64,000 bases of DNA, from assembly GCA_013298595.1 (NCBI GenBank), contig JAAFIG010000007.1:94086-158085 (forward strand), written 5' to 3'. The first letter of the stretch is position 1, and every line of letters starts with the position of its first letter. Positions 34,902-43,805 of this stretch are shown one piece after another. Source of the DNA: Deinococcales bacterium (GTDB lineage: Bacteria; Deinococcota; Deinococci; Deinococcales; JAAFIG01). The notes beneath the pieces are model-generated. The model searched no databases, was not told where the DNA came from, and saw only the letters and a list, made by a program, of their open reading frames with translations. The translations under genes and the position numbers were made by a program.

Positions 34902-35372
34902 ATGTTTTCAAAAGAAATTAACCTAGATCACCTTGATATACTCGTTCTCAAGAGCCTAGTAACCGATGCTCGAGTGACATGGGCAGAACTGGCTAAACGC
35001 CTTGGATTATCCGCCCCAGCCATTGCTGAACGTGTACGGAAACTCGAGGAAAACGGTGTGATACAAGGGCATTACACCCATATCAACCCCGAAGCCATTG
35101 GGCAACACTTGCTGGCATTTATTTCTCTGGCACTGCATAACCCTGCCGAACGCAAAGCCCTCGAGAAAGTCATGCTCAAACATCCCAGTATTCTCGAGTG
35201 TCATCACACCACAGGCAGCGATGATTACTTCTTAAAAGCTCGAGTGGCGAACCCCAGTGCGCTCGAGGAACTTATTAGTAACGAGTTAAAACGCGTCGCT
35301 CCAAGTATCCGTACCCACACCACCATTGCTCTCTCGAGCCTCAAAGAAACCGTTATGCAGGTTAGCCCGTGA
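34902..35372 (+). CDS. Lrp/AsnC family transcriptional regulator
   Basis: The 156-residue protein has the N-terminal winged helix (LAKRLGLSAPAIAERVRKLE, ENGVIQGHYTHINPEAIG) and the C-terminal RAM domain (SILECHHTTGSDDYFLKARV) that binds amino acids. The downstream transporter start overlaps its stop as GTGA. It probably controls that exporter in response to an amino acid. Confidence 0.94.
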   Translation: MFSKEINLDHLDILVLKSLVTDARVTWAELAKRLGLSAPAIAERVRKLEENGVIQGHYTHINPEAIGQHLLAFISLALHNPAERKALEKVMLKHPSILECHHTTGSDDYFLKARVANPSALEELISNELKRVAPSIRTHTTIALSSLKETVMQVSP

Positions 35373-35974
35373 ACACACTCGAGGTATTGGCACAAAGTTT
35401 TTTATTGGGTTTGGGTATTGCCATGCCTGTCAGACCAATTGGTGTGCTGATTATTCGTCGCAGCCTGACCGAAGGACGAAATTTCGGTATTGCCTCGGGA
35501 TTAGGCGCAGCCACTGCCGATGGCTTGTACGGCTTAATTGCCACACTGGGTTTAAGTGTTATCGCTAGTTTACTCACAGGTATTCAGTTTTACACACGCC
35601 TCATCGGAGGAATTTTTTTGCTCTATCTCGCTTGGCAAATTTATAACAGCAAACCAAGCGAAAAAGCTGCCAATGCTAAACAAACCTCGAGTTTAATCGG
35701 TGCGTATATCAGCACATTATTACTCACTTTTTCTAACCCAGCTACAATATTGTTTTTCTTTGGTGTTGTCTCGAGCTTAAAAATATCAGGACAAGACTGG
35801 ATCGTTGTGGTACTCGGTTTTTTTCTGGGCAGCGCTATGTGGTGGATAGCCCTGAGTACCGTTGCCAGCAGCTTAGGCTCGAGAATGAACAGCCAAGCGT
35901 TACGGGTTGTTAATATTATTTCGAGTATGGTGATTGCTGGTTTTGCAGTTTATGCTTTTATTGGCTTGCTCTAA
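35369..35974 (+). CDS. LysE family amino acid exporter
   Basis: The 201-residue protein from GTG 35369 has about six membrane segments. The N-terminal motif MPVRPIGVLIIRRSLTEGRN and the NPATILFFFGVVSSL segment fit the LysE/RhtB family. It is translationally coupled to the Lrp-type regulator, a common pair for amino acid efflux. Confidence 0.9.
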   Translation: MNTLEVLAQSFLLGLGIAMPVRPIGVLIIRRSLTEGRNFGIASGLGAATADGLYGLIATLGLSVIASLLTGIQFYTRLIGGIFLLYLAWQIYNSKPSEKAANAKQTSSLIGAYISTLLLTFSNPATILFFFGVVSSLKISGQDWIVVVLGFFLGSAMWWIALSTVASSLGSRMNSQALRVVNIISSMVIAGFAVYAFIGLL

Positions 35975-36189
35975 AAAATACGGTTGATGAAGCTCGAGTC
36001 TCAATTTACGTGGCAGTTATGCGTTGAAATCAGGGTTAATTGATAAAGCGATGAAACCAGAATCAGTTCAAATCAGGCAGGCTTCTTACCCAAACCTTAT
36101 TTTCGGCACAATCAAACTGTGGTTTTAAGTCACAGGCAATTGGAGTATTTACACTCGTTGCTTGAACCCAAAACCTTTAGACTAACGCT

Positions 36190-37455
36190 GTGCAATTTTT
36201 TACTCGAGCCGTGCTTTTGTTAGTGTTTTTATGCAGTGTTGCCATTGGACAAATTGCGCCAAGCGAACCCAGTCCACTCGAGCCTCCTGTAACCCCACCG
36301 ACTGCTCCAACGTTACCTATAGAACCTACACCGACTAACCCAGTACCAACTAAGCCATTGCCAATGCCACTTGAATTGCTGATTGTGCAACAAGAACCCG
36401 AAATTCGAGATGGGCAAATCATCATTGCCCAAACCGAACAACGCATTATGTTTCCTCTTGCCAGCGTGATTGTCTCACGAGAACAACAACGGATTTCTAA
36501 CGGACTCGAGAACACGTTATTACAAGTCGAAAAAGAACTGAAAAACCAAAGCCAAAATGCTCGTTTTTACCGAATCGAAAAAAATTGGATTGCCAAGCAA
36601 CGCAGCCAATGGATACTTGATATACCTGCCACCCGCAGTCAACTCGAGATTGCATTACAACAAAAAACAGCAGTGGTCAAAGCTGTACTGCGTAGCCAAC
36701 CGCCTCAGCGCACCGTTCAGGATTTGTTCAACCGAGGCATTCGCTATTATTTTGGTAGTGGAGACTCGAGTTTTGCGGGTAGCCCCAGTTACCGCGTGCA
36801 GAATATTTTGGCAGCATCGCAGCAATTGGATGGACAGTTCATCGAAAAAAATGCAGTGTTTTCTTTTAATTCAAGAATTCGACTGAGCCAAAAAGCGGGA
36901 TTTGTCTTGGGCAATATCATCAGAGGTGTACGCTTGACCAAAGAAATAGGTGGTGGAATCTGCCAAGTGAGCACCACCGTCTGGCGAGCTGCTTATCAAG
37001 CTGGATTGCCAATTGTCGAACGGCAACAGCACAGCTACCGAGTGGCATACTACGACCCGGCTGGTTATGAAGCCACAGTTTTTGCCCCCAGCAAAGACTT
37101 AAAATTTCGCAACGATACCGCTGCACCACTCTGGATACAAATGGAAATGAACACCCAAACAGGAAAACTCGAGACTCACTTTTTTGGTGTTCGTTCGGAA
37201 CGCGCCACAACGATTTCTCAACCACAAATCAGCAACGAACGCCCTGCACTTCCAGACCGATTTATACCAGACCCAGAAGTACAATTGGGTGATGTCAAAA
37301 TTGTCAGTGGAGCCGAAAAAGGAATGCAAACTCGCATAGATCGAACGGTGCGTTACCAATCAGGTCGGATTCGCAAAGATCGCACGCAAAGTCGGTATAC
37401 ACCGTGGGGTGCTATTTACGCGGTGCATCCTCGAGACCCTCGAGTGAAAAAATAA
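36190..37455 (+). CDS. VanW family exported protein
   Basis: The 421-residue protein is read from GTG 36190. A signal peptide (MQFFTRAVLLLVFLCSVAIG) is followed by a proline-rich linker (about residues 25-60) and a peptidoglycan-binding-4-like region. The VanW domain contains LDGQFIEKNAVFSFNSRI, GGGICQVSTTVWRAAYQAGL and ERQQHSYRVAYY. The C-terminal segment is G5-like. VanW-like proteins are cell-envelope proteins of unknown activity. Confidence 0.9.
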   Translation: MQFFTRAVLLLVFLCSVAIGQIAPSEPSPLEPPVTPPTAPTLPIEPTPTNPVPTKPLPMPLELLIVQQEPEIRDGQIIIAQTEQRIMFPLASVIVSREQQRISNGLENTLLQVEKELKNQSQNARFYRIEKNWIAKQRSQWILDIPATRSQLEIALQQKTAVVKAVLRSQPPQRTVQDLFNRGIRYYFGSGDSSFAGSPSYRVQNILAASQQLDGQFIEKNAVFSFNSRIRLSQKAGFVLGNIIRGVRLTKEIGGGICQVSTTVWRAAYQAGLPIVERQQHSYRVAYYDPAGYEATVFAPSKDLKFRNDTAAPLWIQMEMNTQTGKLETHFFGVRSERATTISQPQISNERPALPDRFIPDPEVQLGDVKIVSGAEKGMQTRIDRTVRYQSGRIRKDRTQSRYTPWGAIYAVHPRDPRVKK

Positions 37456-37478
37456 AGGCAGACCAAATCGTCTGCCTT
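37455..37478 (-). terminator. Hairpin terminator for the fasciclin transcript
   Basis: AAGGCAGA and TCTGCCTT form an 8-bp stem with an 8-base loop. Read on the minus strand it is followed by TTATTTTTTC, so it ends the fasciclin gene, whose stop is at 37495. On the plus strand it has no U-run. Confidence 0.75.
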
Positions 37479-37494
37479 ACTCAATGCGTAGAAA

Positions 37495-37983
37495 TTACTT
37501 AGCTGGTGGCAACAACACCGAATCGATAACATGAATGACACCATTGCTGGCTTCGACGTCAACAGCTGTGACATTGGCATTATTAACCATGACTTTGCCA
37601 TTTTTCACAGTCACGCGCACAGATGCACCATTGACGGTTTTGACATTCTGACCATTGAGTTTGACAACATCGCCACTGAGTACCTTGCCAGCAACCACAT
37701 GGTAAGTCAAGATGCTGACCAATTGATCTTTGTTTTCTGGTTTCAGCAAGCTACTAACCGTACCAGCAGGCAACTTATTGAAAGCTGCGTTGGTAGGAGC
37801 AAATACGGTGAAAGGACCTTCGCTCGAGAGTGTTCCGACCAAATCGGCTGCTGTTACTGCCGCAACCAGCGTTTTGAATGTACTGTTACCAGCGGCAACA
37901 TCAACAATCGTACCTGGTGCGGTTTGTGCTACTACGGACGAAGCAATGATTGCTGCTAAACCTAGACTTAAAAACTTTTTCAT
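37495..37983 (-). CDS. Fasciclin (FAS1) domain exported protein
   Basis: The 162-residue protein has a signal peptide ([20 protein letters not shown]) and one FAS1 domain with [30 protein letters not shown] and [17 protein letters not shown]1 domains mediate cell adhesion and are common in secreted bacterial proteins. CGGAGG lies eight bases before the ATG. It is monocistronic with its own terminator. Confidence 0.95.
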   Translation of the reverse strand: MKKFLSLGLAAIIASSVVAQTAPGTIVDVAAGNSTFKTLVAAVTAADLVGTLSSEGPFTVFAPTNAAFNKLPAGTVSSLLKPENKDQLVSILTYHVVAGKVLSGDVVKLNGQNVKTVNGASVRVTVKNGKVMVNNANVTAVDVEASNGVIHVIDSVLLPPAK

Positions 37984-38131
37984 GTAAAACCTCCGTTTAG
38001 CAGTTTAGCTTTCTTTGGAAATGCCATAAGGAGTCTACCAGACACTTAAATTCTATCGTGCCACACGATGTTCTAAAATAGTCTTTAGCATTACAACAAG
38101 ACTGTGTGCGGGTATGCAAAGACCCGTGGTG

Positions 38132-39136
38132 TTAAAACCAAAAGGACTCGAGAACAGCTTTGACGAGTGCAATTCGTTGTTCAAGACTGCCGTGTACCTC
38201 TGTGTACCGTATTCCACGCACTGCGAGGTCGTATCGCACCATGCCTTGCGCTCGAGATCGCCAAATGGCATCGTCGCGCCAACCATCTTGTTCAAATGGA
38301 ATATCATCGGCGCATAAAAATACATGGTGGTAACGGGTTTCAGCGGCTTGGGCTAAAGCAGTCAGTTCTGGCAAACCATTACCTTCGTAAGCATAACCAA
38401 GAAACATGGTTGTAATGGCATTGGTATCCACAAACAAAAATCGGTTTGCCTCGAGCAAGACTGCTTCCTCGAGTTGCCGATGACGCTTAGCAATAAAAAC
38501 ATAATCGGATAACTCGAGCTTACCGTTTTTACTTTGCCAGACTTCGCGTCCAAATTCGGCAACGTGTTTGGTCTTGTATTCGGCTGCCATTTGCGCTGTT
38601 AGTGTGCTTTTACCTGTGCTTTCGGCACCAAAAAAAACCACTCTTTGAATCGGCTCAGCCCAAAACTCGAGGTGTGAATAAACAATACTCGAGACGAATG
38701 GTTTGATGGGTTGAAGATTTTTTTGTTGCACTGCTGCTCGTAATATCGTACCAGAGATTGGTTGGGCAACTCGAGACGCATCCACTTTGATTGGTGTTGC
38801 AGCGATATGAGCAGCAAACCCCTCGAGGTAATCATCCGAACCAAAAACAGCATCAGCGATTAAACTGTTTTGCTCGAGCCATTTTTTCACAAATTCCCGA
38901 TGCGTAAAATCAGCAGCATTATTTGGCGGTGGGTTCTCGGGCACAAACACTTTGGCTGTTGGGAATAAAGCTTCTACCCATTTTACTCGAGTAGCGGCAG
39001 GCATCCAAGGAAAATCTGGATTGCTATACACCAGCACAACAACAGTTTCGCACTGCGCTAAAGCCGTCTCGAGTACCAGCTCATGCCCCTTATGCAATGG
39101 CGCAAATTTTCCAACCACCAAACCAGTCTTAAACAC
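38132..39136 (-). CDS. nadR: NadR-type NMN adenylyltransferase / nicotinamide riboside kinase
   Basis: This 334-residue protein has two domains. The N-terminal nucleotidyltransferase has GKFAPLHKGH (residues 9-18) and ISGTILRA (127-134). The C-terminal kinase has Walker A GAESTGKS (170-177). It phosphorylates imported nicotinamide riboside to NMN and adenylates it to NAD. The helix-turn-helix of the enterobacterial protein is missing, so regulation must be elsewhere, probably by the NrtR-like gene at 43095. It overlaps pnuC by eight bases and ends the operon. Confidence 0.93.
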   Translation of the reverse strand: MFKTGLVVGKFAPLHKGHELVLETALAQCETVVVLVYSNPDFPWMPAATRVKWVEALFPTAKVFVPENPPPNNAADFTHREFVKKWLEQNSLIADAVFGSDDYLEGFAAHIAATPIKVDASRVAQPISGTILRAAVQQKNLQPIKPFVSSIVYSHLEFWAEPIQRVVFFGAESTGKSTLTAQMAAEYKTKHVAEFGREVWQSKNGKLELSDYVFIAKRHRQLEEAVLLEANRFLFVDTNAITTMFLGYAYEGNGLPELTALAQAAETRYHHVFLCADDIPFEQDGWRDDAIWRSRAQGMVRYDLAVRGIRYTEVHGSLEQRIALVKAVLESFWF

Positions 39137-39725
39137 GATTTGTTATCACCTGAGGTTTGCTTTTTACCCACTCGAGATAACCATACACACTCATGCCAGC
39201 CAGAACAAATTGCAAAGCAAACTGCGCCCAAAGCTCGAGATGCCAGAAATACACAGCGAAAATAGCATTGACCAAAATCCAGACAAACCAACTCCAAGCC
39301 CATTTACGGGTCGTGCCAAAATTAGCAATTAAGGAAAAAGAAACACCTGCAAATTGCACCCAATTCCAATTGTCCGATCGAAAATCTGTGACAATCACTG
39401 TGTAGACAAAAATCGCAATACTGGCAATCCAAGTCACTGCGTACCAAGCAGGTTCATTAAACTGAATTTCGCCCTTATCGCGCCGATGCTCGAGAATCCA
39501 CAAGTACAAACCATGCACGCCAAAAATTAGGTACGAAACTTGTAAACCAGCCAACATCCATTGCTGTCCAGAAATATAGAGTAAAAAATACGGCAGCACA
39601 CTGGCATTGCTCCAATGCCAATACGCCATGCGTTTCCAGAATAAAAATACCAAGGAAGCCACCACGCACAACGAACCAGACCAATCGAGTACCCATTGTG
39701 CAATCTCGAGACCAAATATATTCAT
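39129..39725 (-). CDS. pnuC: Nicotinamide riboside transporter PnuC
   Basis: The 198-residue protein has about seven membrane segments. WRMAYWHWSN-like loops, YLIFGVHGLYLWILEHRR and GYLEWVKSKP near the C terminus are typical of PnuC. It takes up nicotinamide riboside, which the downstream NadR kinase traps. The ATG overlaps the upstream gene's stop. Confidence 0.92.
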   Translation of the reverse strand: MNIFGLEIAQWVLDWSGSLCVVASLVFLFWKRMAYWHWSNASVLPYFLLYISGQQWMLAGLQVSYLIFGVHGLYLWILEHRRDKGEIQFNEPAWYAVTWIASIAIFVYTVIVTDFRSDNWNWVQFAGVSFSLIANFGTTRKWAWSWFVWILVNAIFAVYFWHLELWAQFALQFVLAGMSVYGYLEWVKSKPQVITNRV

Positions 39726-40171
39726 ACAAAACCTCCTTGTAAACTGGTGGCTAATGCCTCGAGCGAATCGAGAATGGTTACGTCTGGACGTGCCAAACGA
39801 GTCTGAATAATCACATCAATACGGCGCTGATATGCTGGGTCAACACCAATAAAAAGCGGCTTGTTACTGGCACTCCATGTACCAAGTTCGTAGAGCGTAA
39901 TGGGGCAAAGTGTTTGCGGTGGAAACCAAAAAGCAATAGCCGATGCAAGCTGCAAATGCCGATGCTCCCAGATAATTTGCTCTTCGGTCATATGGGGATT
40001 ATTCATATCAAAATCGGTGCGGCGCGGATTAATAACCAGCCAATTGGTTTTCTCGAGCATTGCCACCAAATCAGATTGCCAATCGGGGCAATTGGAAATA
40101 CCACCCGCTAAGAAAAGGGATTTCTCGAGCGGTTGCGGATTGGCTTCGGCAGGGCATTGAATGTATCTCAT
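39722..40171 (-). CDS. Nucleoside 2-deoxyribosyltransferase-like protein
   Basis: This 149-residue protein contains SLFLAGGISNCPDWQ, INPRRTDFDM and WEHRHLQLASAIAFWFPPQT, the pattern of the Nuc_deoxyri_tr2-like family. Members cleave or transfer N-glycosidic bonds of nucleosides. Its place in this locus suggests processing of an NAD- or ADP-ribose-derived nucleoside; this is inferred. ATGA overlaps on both sides. Confidence 0.8.
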   Translation of the reverse strand: MRYIQCPAEANPQPLEKSLFLAGGISNCPDWQSDLVAMLEKTNWLVINPRRTDFDMNNPHMTEEQIIWEHRHLQLASAIAFWFPPQTLCPITLYELGTWSASNKPLFIGVDPAYQRRIDVIIQTRLARPDVTILDSLEALATSLQGGFV

Positions 40172-40527
40172 GATGCTCCTAGGTTTTCGATTTTCTGGAG
40201 TTGTGCCGACACAGCAATCAATTGGTTTTTACGAACCCAGAATTCGACAGTTTGACTATTTTCATCACCAATCTGATATGAATTACTTGCACTTACCAGC
40301 ACTTGATTCTTAGCAATATCAACTTCAATAACCTGACAACGTAACAGGGCTGCACTTGGAAAATAGCAATGCTCGAGACCAAAGATAGGGTATTTGTCTA
40401 CAAAACACCACTTTTTTCCAAGTACGTCAAATACCATAACTTCAACGATTCCTGGTTGTGGCTCGAGACTAACTTCTCGAGTTGCGACAACTAATAAATC
40501 AACCAAAGAAGCTACCTCTTGATTCAT
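40168..40527 (-). CDS. Unknown protein of the NAD/ADP-ribose locus
   Basis: The 119-residue protein MNQEVASLVDLLVVATREVS looks beta-rich, with GKKWCFVDKYPIFGLEHCYF in the middle. No signal peptide, membrane segment or known motif is visible. It is embedded by 4-base overlaps between two recognised locus genes and so belongs to the same transcript. It may be an accessory subunit; nothing more can be said. Confidence 0.7.
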   Translation of the reverse strand: MNQEVASLVDLLVVATREVSLEPQPGIVEVMVFDVLGKKWCFVDKYPIFGLEHCYFPSAALLRCQVIEVDIAKNQVLVSASNSYQIGDENSQTVEFWVRKNQLIAVSAQLQKIENLGAS

Positions 40528-40919
40528 AAAAACTCCACAGGCAAATTGGTTATTGGGTCGATCGCATCAACAAACCCAGCCCCATAATAGGCTGCTTCAA
40601 TCGTAATTTGCCCAACGATATTGGCATTAAATTCCTCGAGTTCTTCGGCTGGAACCCATAGCTCGGCATTTTCTTTTGAACCAACAATTTCTATTGCAAA
40701 GCGTTTGACGTATTCGTCTTGGACTACAAAACGCGTCACAAAACCACACGGTGGATTATTGTGCTTGGTGTTCCAACCCTCGGCAATTTGCCTTGCATAC
40801 TCGAAATTCAGCACTGGATAAAAAATCGGTTGATCGGGTAAACGCGGCGGAAAAGCTTGGTAGTTGGCTCGAGCAATAAGTTGTAATTCTTGTAATCCAA
40901 CAGGTCGAAAAAGAATCAT
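40524..40919 (-). CDS. ADP-ribosylation/crystallin J1-associated small protein
   Basis: The 131-residue protein from ATG 40919 reads MILFRPVGLQELQLIARANY, FPPRLPDQPIFYPVLN and ELWVPAEELEEFNANIVGQI. I recognise the short family often labelled ADP-ribosylation/crystallin J1, found beside ADP-ribosylglycohydrolases. Its start overlaps the stop of that enzyme here as ATGA. A role as partner or small-molecule sensor is inferred. Confidence 0.78.
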   Translation of the reverse strand: MILFRPVGLQELQLIARANYQAFPPRLPDQPIFYPVLNFEYARQIAEGWNTKHNNPPCGFVTRFVVQDEYVKRFAIEIVGSKENAELWVPAEELEEFNANIVGQITIEAAYYGAGFVDAIDPITNLPVEFL

Positions 40920-41800
40920 GTGCTCTCCCAAATCTGCAAGGATTCTCGAGCGTCACGCCAAGGAATCGGAATGTTATCCCAACCAACTCGAGCTGCAACA
41001 ATGCCACCCACAATAGCGCAAGTGGTGTCGCGGTCACCAAGTCCACTGACGGTGTACCACATGGCTTCAACAAAATTCTCGAGATGCTTAGTAGCACACC
41101 AAATGCAGTATGGCACAGTGTCTTGGGCAGTAATTTCCCAACCCACGCCAAGTTGCTGGATCGCTGTTTCTATTGGTGTGTGCTCGGTAAATTTTGTAGC
41201 TTGGAGCAATTTACTTCTGACTTCACTTTCGGGAGTGTACTCAATGACTTTCTCGAGGAATGCCATACCAGAAAGTTCTTGACGTGTGGCTAAGGCGGCA
41301 GCGATTGCTACTGCAATCGCACCTGCAATTCCTTCTGGATGAGCATGGGTTACTCGAGCCGATAACGTCGCTTCCGAAATAACTTTCTCGAGGTCATCGG
41401 CGAAGTACGCGCCCAGTGGTGCGACGCGCATGGCTGCACCATTACCCCATGAACCCATGCCTGAGAAAGACTCTATTGTCACTTTCTCCCAAGGCTCACC
41501 TCGATGGATAGCTCGCAGTGTTCGGTACATTCCAGGACCATAGCCACGTTGTGGATCATTGATAAATTGCTCAGCAAATTTTGCGATAAGTTTATTCGTA
41601 TCTATGTGTTGATCTTCTCGTAAACTCTCAAAAATCGAGACTGCCATGGCTGTATCATCAGTCCAAAACCAAGGTGCTGACGAAATTTTTCTTGCTGCAA
41701 TGGCATCATGAACACCATCTGTGAAAAAGAATGTTTCACCAAAAGCATCACCAACTGATAAACCTTCTAAACTGACTCGAGCATTTTCTAATGGTGTCAT
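40916..41800 (-). CDS. ADP-ribosylglycohydrolase (DraG/ARH fold)
   Basis: The 294-residue protein has the metal-binding motifs of the family: SVGDAFGE, TDDTAMAVSIFE (residues 47-58) and the C-terminal GLGDRDTTCAIVGGI with Asp256 and Asp258. Such enzymes hydrolyse ADP-ribose from arginine, serine or small adducts. The substrate cannot be told from the sequence. It lies three bases downstream of the PARG-like gene. Confidence 0.93.
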   Translation of the reverse strand: MTPLENARVSLEGLSVGDAFGETFFFTDGVHDAIAARKISSAPWFWTDDTAMAVSIFESLREDQHIDTNKLIAKFAEQFINDPQRGYGPGMYRTLRAIHRGEPWEKVTIESFSGMGSWGNGAAMRVAPLGAYFADDLEKVISEATLSARVTHAHPEGIAGAIAVAIAAALATRQELSGMAFLEKVIEYTPESEVRSKLLQATKFTEHTPIETAIQQLGVGWEITAQDTVPYCIWCATKHLENFVEAMWYTVSGLGDRDTTCAIVGGIVAARVGWDNIPIPWRDARESLQIWEST

Positions 41801-41803
41801 GAT

Positions 41804-42613
41804 TTACTCCTTGAAGGCTTCCTCAAATGCCGCATACACTGGTGCGCCTTGACTATTGTCATAGATAGCAAAAATCACTTCTGCAAAGACATTCTTGAAT
41901 TTCCCTTCGAGTAAATCCTTAAAGACTCGAGCGACCATATTTGGGTCGTTGTGAAACACACCGCAACCCCATGCGCCGAGTACTAAACGTTGGTGTTTTT
42001 TGAGGGCAGCTAATCCAAGGACCAACTCGGCACGTTGCTCGAGCACTTCTGGTATCAGAGGTAAACTGTGCGCTTGATTCTTTGCAATAGCGCCTGCATT
42101 TGGCGCTGCACAAGTAATAAACGCGGCATTGTATGGCTCGAGCAGTTCGCCTGCATCATTTTTGAATACGGGTACGCTAGGGCTGTAAATCATCTGGTGT
42201 GAGTAAAGCAAGTCTTGCTGTTCGCGGTGATATTCGTAGAATTCTGGTTGTGCAAGTAATGTGTTGTACAAACCACTCGAGCGTGCCAGGCTTTCTTCTT
42301 GAGCTTGAGCGCCTCGCAGAAAACCACCACCCGGATTCTTTGCCGAAGCAAAATTCAGGCATAAAACCTCATCGGTACTTGCTCGAGCCAGACGTACTAA
42401 TGCCTCGAGTGAGGTTTCATTGGTCACTTGAATACGTGTTTGCTCTGTTCTTGTACCTGTAAACTCGAGTTCAGGTTCTGAGCCAAGAAAAAGCTTAGTG
42501 TCTTGTACTGCAAACTCGAGGGTGTACCGAATATCCCAAATACCATCTTGAAGTTGAAAAAATCCAGCTTCAAGGATCTTTAGTGTGTCCGAAGCAATGT
42601 CTTTGCGGTTCAT
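41804..42613 (-). CDS. Bacterial PARG-type glycohydrolase (TIGR02452-like macrodomain)
   Basis: The 269-residue protein from ATG 42613 has LNFASAKNPGGGFLRGAQAQ with GGG at 95-97 and QEE at 105-107, the catalytic loop of poly(ADP-ribose) glycohydrolases. LGAWGCGVFHNDPNMVA lines the ADP-ribose site. It should remove ADP-ribose or its polymers. A longer frame to 42703 is open but would overlap the NADAR gene; ATG 42613 gives the ATGA overlap typical of this operon. Confidence 0.93.
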   Translation of the reverse strand: MNRKDIASDTLKILEAGFFQLQDGIWDIRYTLEFAVQDTKLFLGSEPELEFTGTRTEQTRIQVTNETSLEALVRLARASTDEVLCLNFASAKNPGGGFLRGAQAQEESLARSSGLYNTLLAQPEFYEYHREQQDLLYSHQMIYSPSVPVFKNDAGELLEPYNAAFITCAAPNAGAIAKNQAHSLPLIPEVLEQRAELVLGLAALKKHQRLVLGAWGCGVFHNDPNMVARVFKDLLEGKFKNVFAEVIFAIYDNSQGAPVYAAFEEAFKE

Positions 42614-43068
42614 GTTGATTCCTTTACTTGTGATCGTAGAATTTCTCGAGTTTCCATCAGAATAATGCCGAGCATATTCTTGCCTGTGCCGCTTGTTCCG
42701 CACCCCCAGTAATGGTCGTTGGTAGTGTTTTCGATTAAATCTTCAGAGCCTGTCTCGAGTAAAATCTGGGCGATATCTGGGTGTTGACTAAATTTTGCCA
42801 GCACAGCTTTTCGCATGATGTCATCTTTGACTTCTTCCCAGTCTTCTCGTAATGGACGTGCTCTCGAGCGACCAGCTTTAGCAACTTGCATCGGGCTTGG
42901 CATGGCTCGCAGTGCGTTAATATGATCCCAGTGCGGGTAGAATTTCATGGCTTGAAAGTAATGCTCTGATGTGCGCCATTCGATGTTCTCGAGCAAAAAT
43001 TTATGAGCACTGAAGTTACTAAAGCAACCATAGGGTACTTCTCTTGTTCCGTAAAAAAGTATTGGCAT
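42610..43068 (-). CDS. NADAR family protein (YbiA-like)
   Basis: The 152-residue protein contains GCFSNFSAHKFLLENIEWRT, SEHYFQAMKF, KAGRSRARPLREDWEEVKD and DHYWGCGTSGTGKNMLG, all NADAR signatures. NADAR proteins hydrolyse ADP-ribose-related N-glycosidic bonds, and some are known to remove ADP-ribose from guanine in DNA and act as antitoxins. No ADP-ribosyltransferase toxin is visible next to it here. Confidence 0.94.
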   Translation of the reverse strand: MPILFYGTREVPYGCFSNFSAHKFLLENIEWRTSEHYFQAMKFYPHWDHINALRAMPSPMQVAKAGRSRARPLREDWEEVKDDIMRKAVLAKFSQHPDIAQILLETGSEDLIENTTNDHYWGCGTSGTGKNMLGIILMETREILRSQVKEST

Positions 43069-43094
43069 AGTTCTCCTTGTTCGTAAAATGAAAG

Positions 43095-43793
43095 TTAGTT
43101 GGTATTTTCTGCTTTTCTCTTTGTACTTTCCTCTGCTGTTCGGTAATATTCAGCGGGTCGAAAACCTTGTCCTGTCTCGAGAGTGCCTGTTGGCTTGAGT
43201 TGTCCACTAGCAAGAATTTTGCGTCTGAATGCGTCTTTGTTGAGGGGTTTACCGAGAATGGTTTCGTGAACATCTTGCAGTTCGCGTAGCGTAAATTTTT
43301 CGGGCAGTAGGCTTGTGCCAATGGGGGCGTACTCGAGTTTTCCTTGGATGCGGTTGAGGGCTGTTTCAAGGATTTGATTGTGGTCAAAAGCGAGTTTTAA
43401 GTTCACAATGTTGTGCGTTTGAATACCTTCGAGTTGGGCAGGTGGCACAAGGGCGTAATAGGTCACACTGATGATTCGCATTCGCGGGTCGCGGTTTGGC
43501 TGCCCAAAGGTAAAGAGTTGCTCGAGGTAAACATTCTCTAAGTTAGCTTTGTTTTTCAGAACTCGAGCAGCGGCATCATCGAGGCTTTCAGTCATACCAA
43601 CAAAGCCTCCTGGGAGTGCGTATTGGTCTTTGAAGGGGTGTTCGGTGCGTTTTACAGTTACGACCTCGAGTTGTTTGTGAAGCACTGTTAGGATAGCAAT
43701 ATCTACGGCGACACTAGGGCGTTCAAATTGGGCAGGGTTATATTGCTCGAGAAAGGTTTTTTCAGCTGTGTTGTGTTTTTTAGGTTTTGCCAA
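43095..43793 (-). CDS. nrtR: NrtR-type Nudix-related transcriptional regulator
   Basis: The 232-residue protein from TTG 43793 (AGGTGAT upstream) has a Nudix-like domain and a C-terminal winged helix (KFTLRELQDVHETILGKPLN, KDAFRRKILASG). The Nudix box at 63-84 keeps the glycines and Arg77, but the catalytic REUxEE glutamates are Val78, Asn81 and Lys82. It should therefore bind ADP-ribose or NAD metabolites without hydrolysing them, as in NrtR repressors. It is first of the operon and probably regulates it. Confidence 0.88.
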   Translation of the reverse strand: MAKPKKHNTAEKTFLEQYNPAQFERPSVAVDIAILTVLHKQLEVVTVKRTEHPFKDQYALPGGFVGMTESLDDAAARVLKNKANLENVYLEQLFTFGQPNRDPRMRIISVTYYALVPPAQLEGIQTHNIVNLKLAFDHNQILETALNRIQGKLEYAPIGTSLLPEKFTLRELQDVHETILGKPLNKDAFRRKILASGQLKPTGTLETGQGFRPAEYYRTAEESTKRKAENTN

Positions 43794-43805
43794 GGAATAT
43801 CACCT

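Noticed and set aside
42610-43068. NADAR gene as antitoxin of a DarT pair
   Set aside because: No DarT-like or other ADP-ribosyltransferase frame was found adjacent to it.
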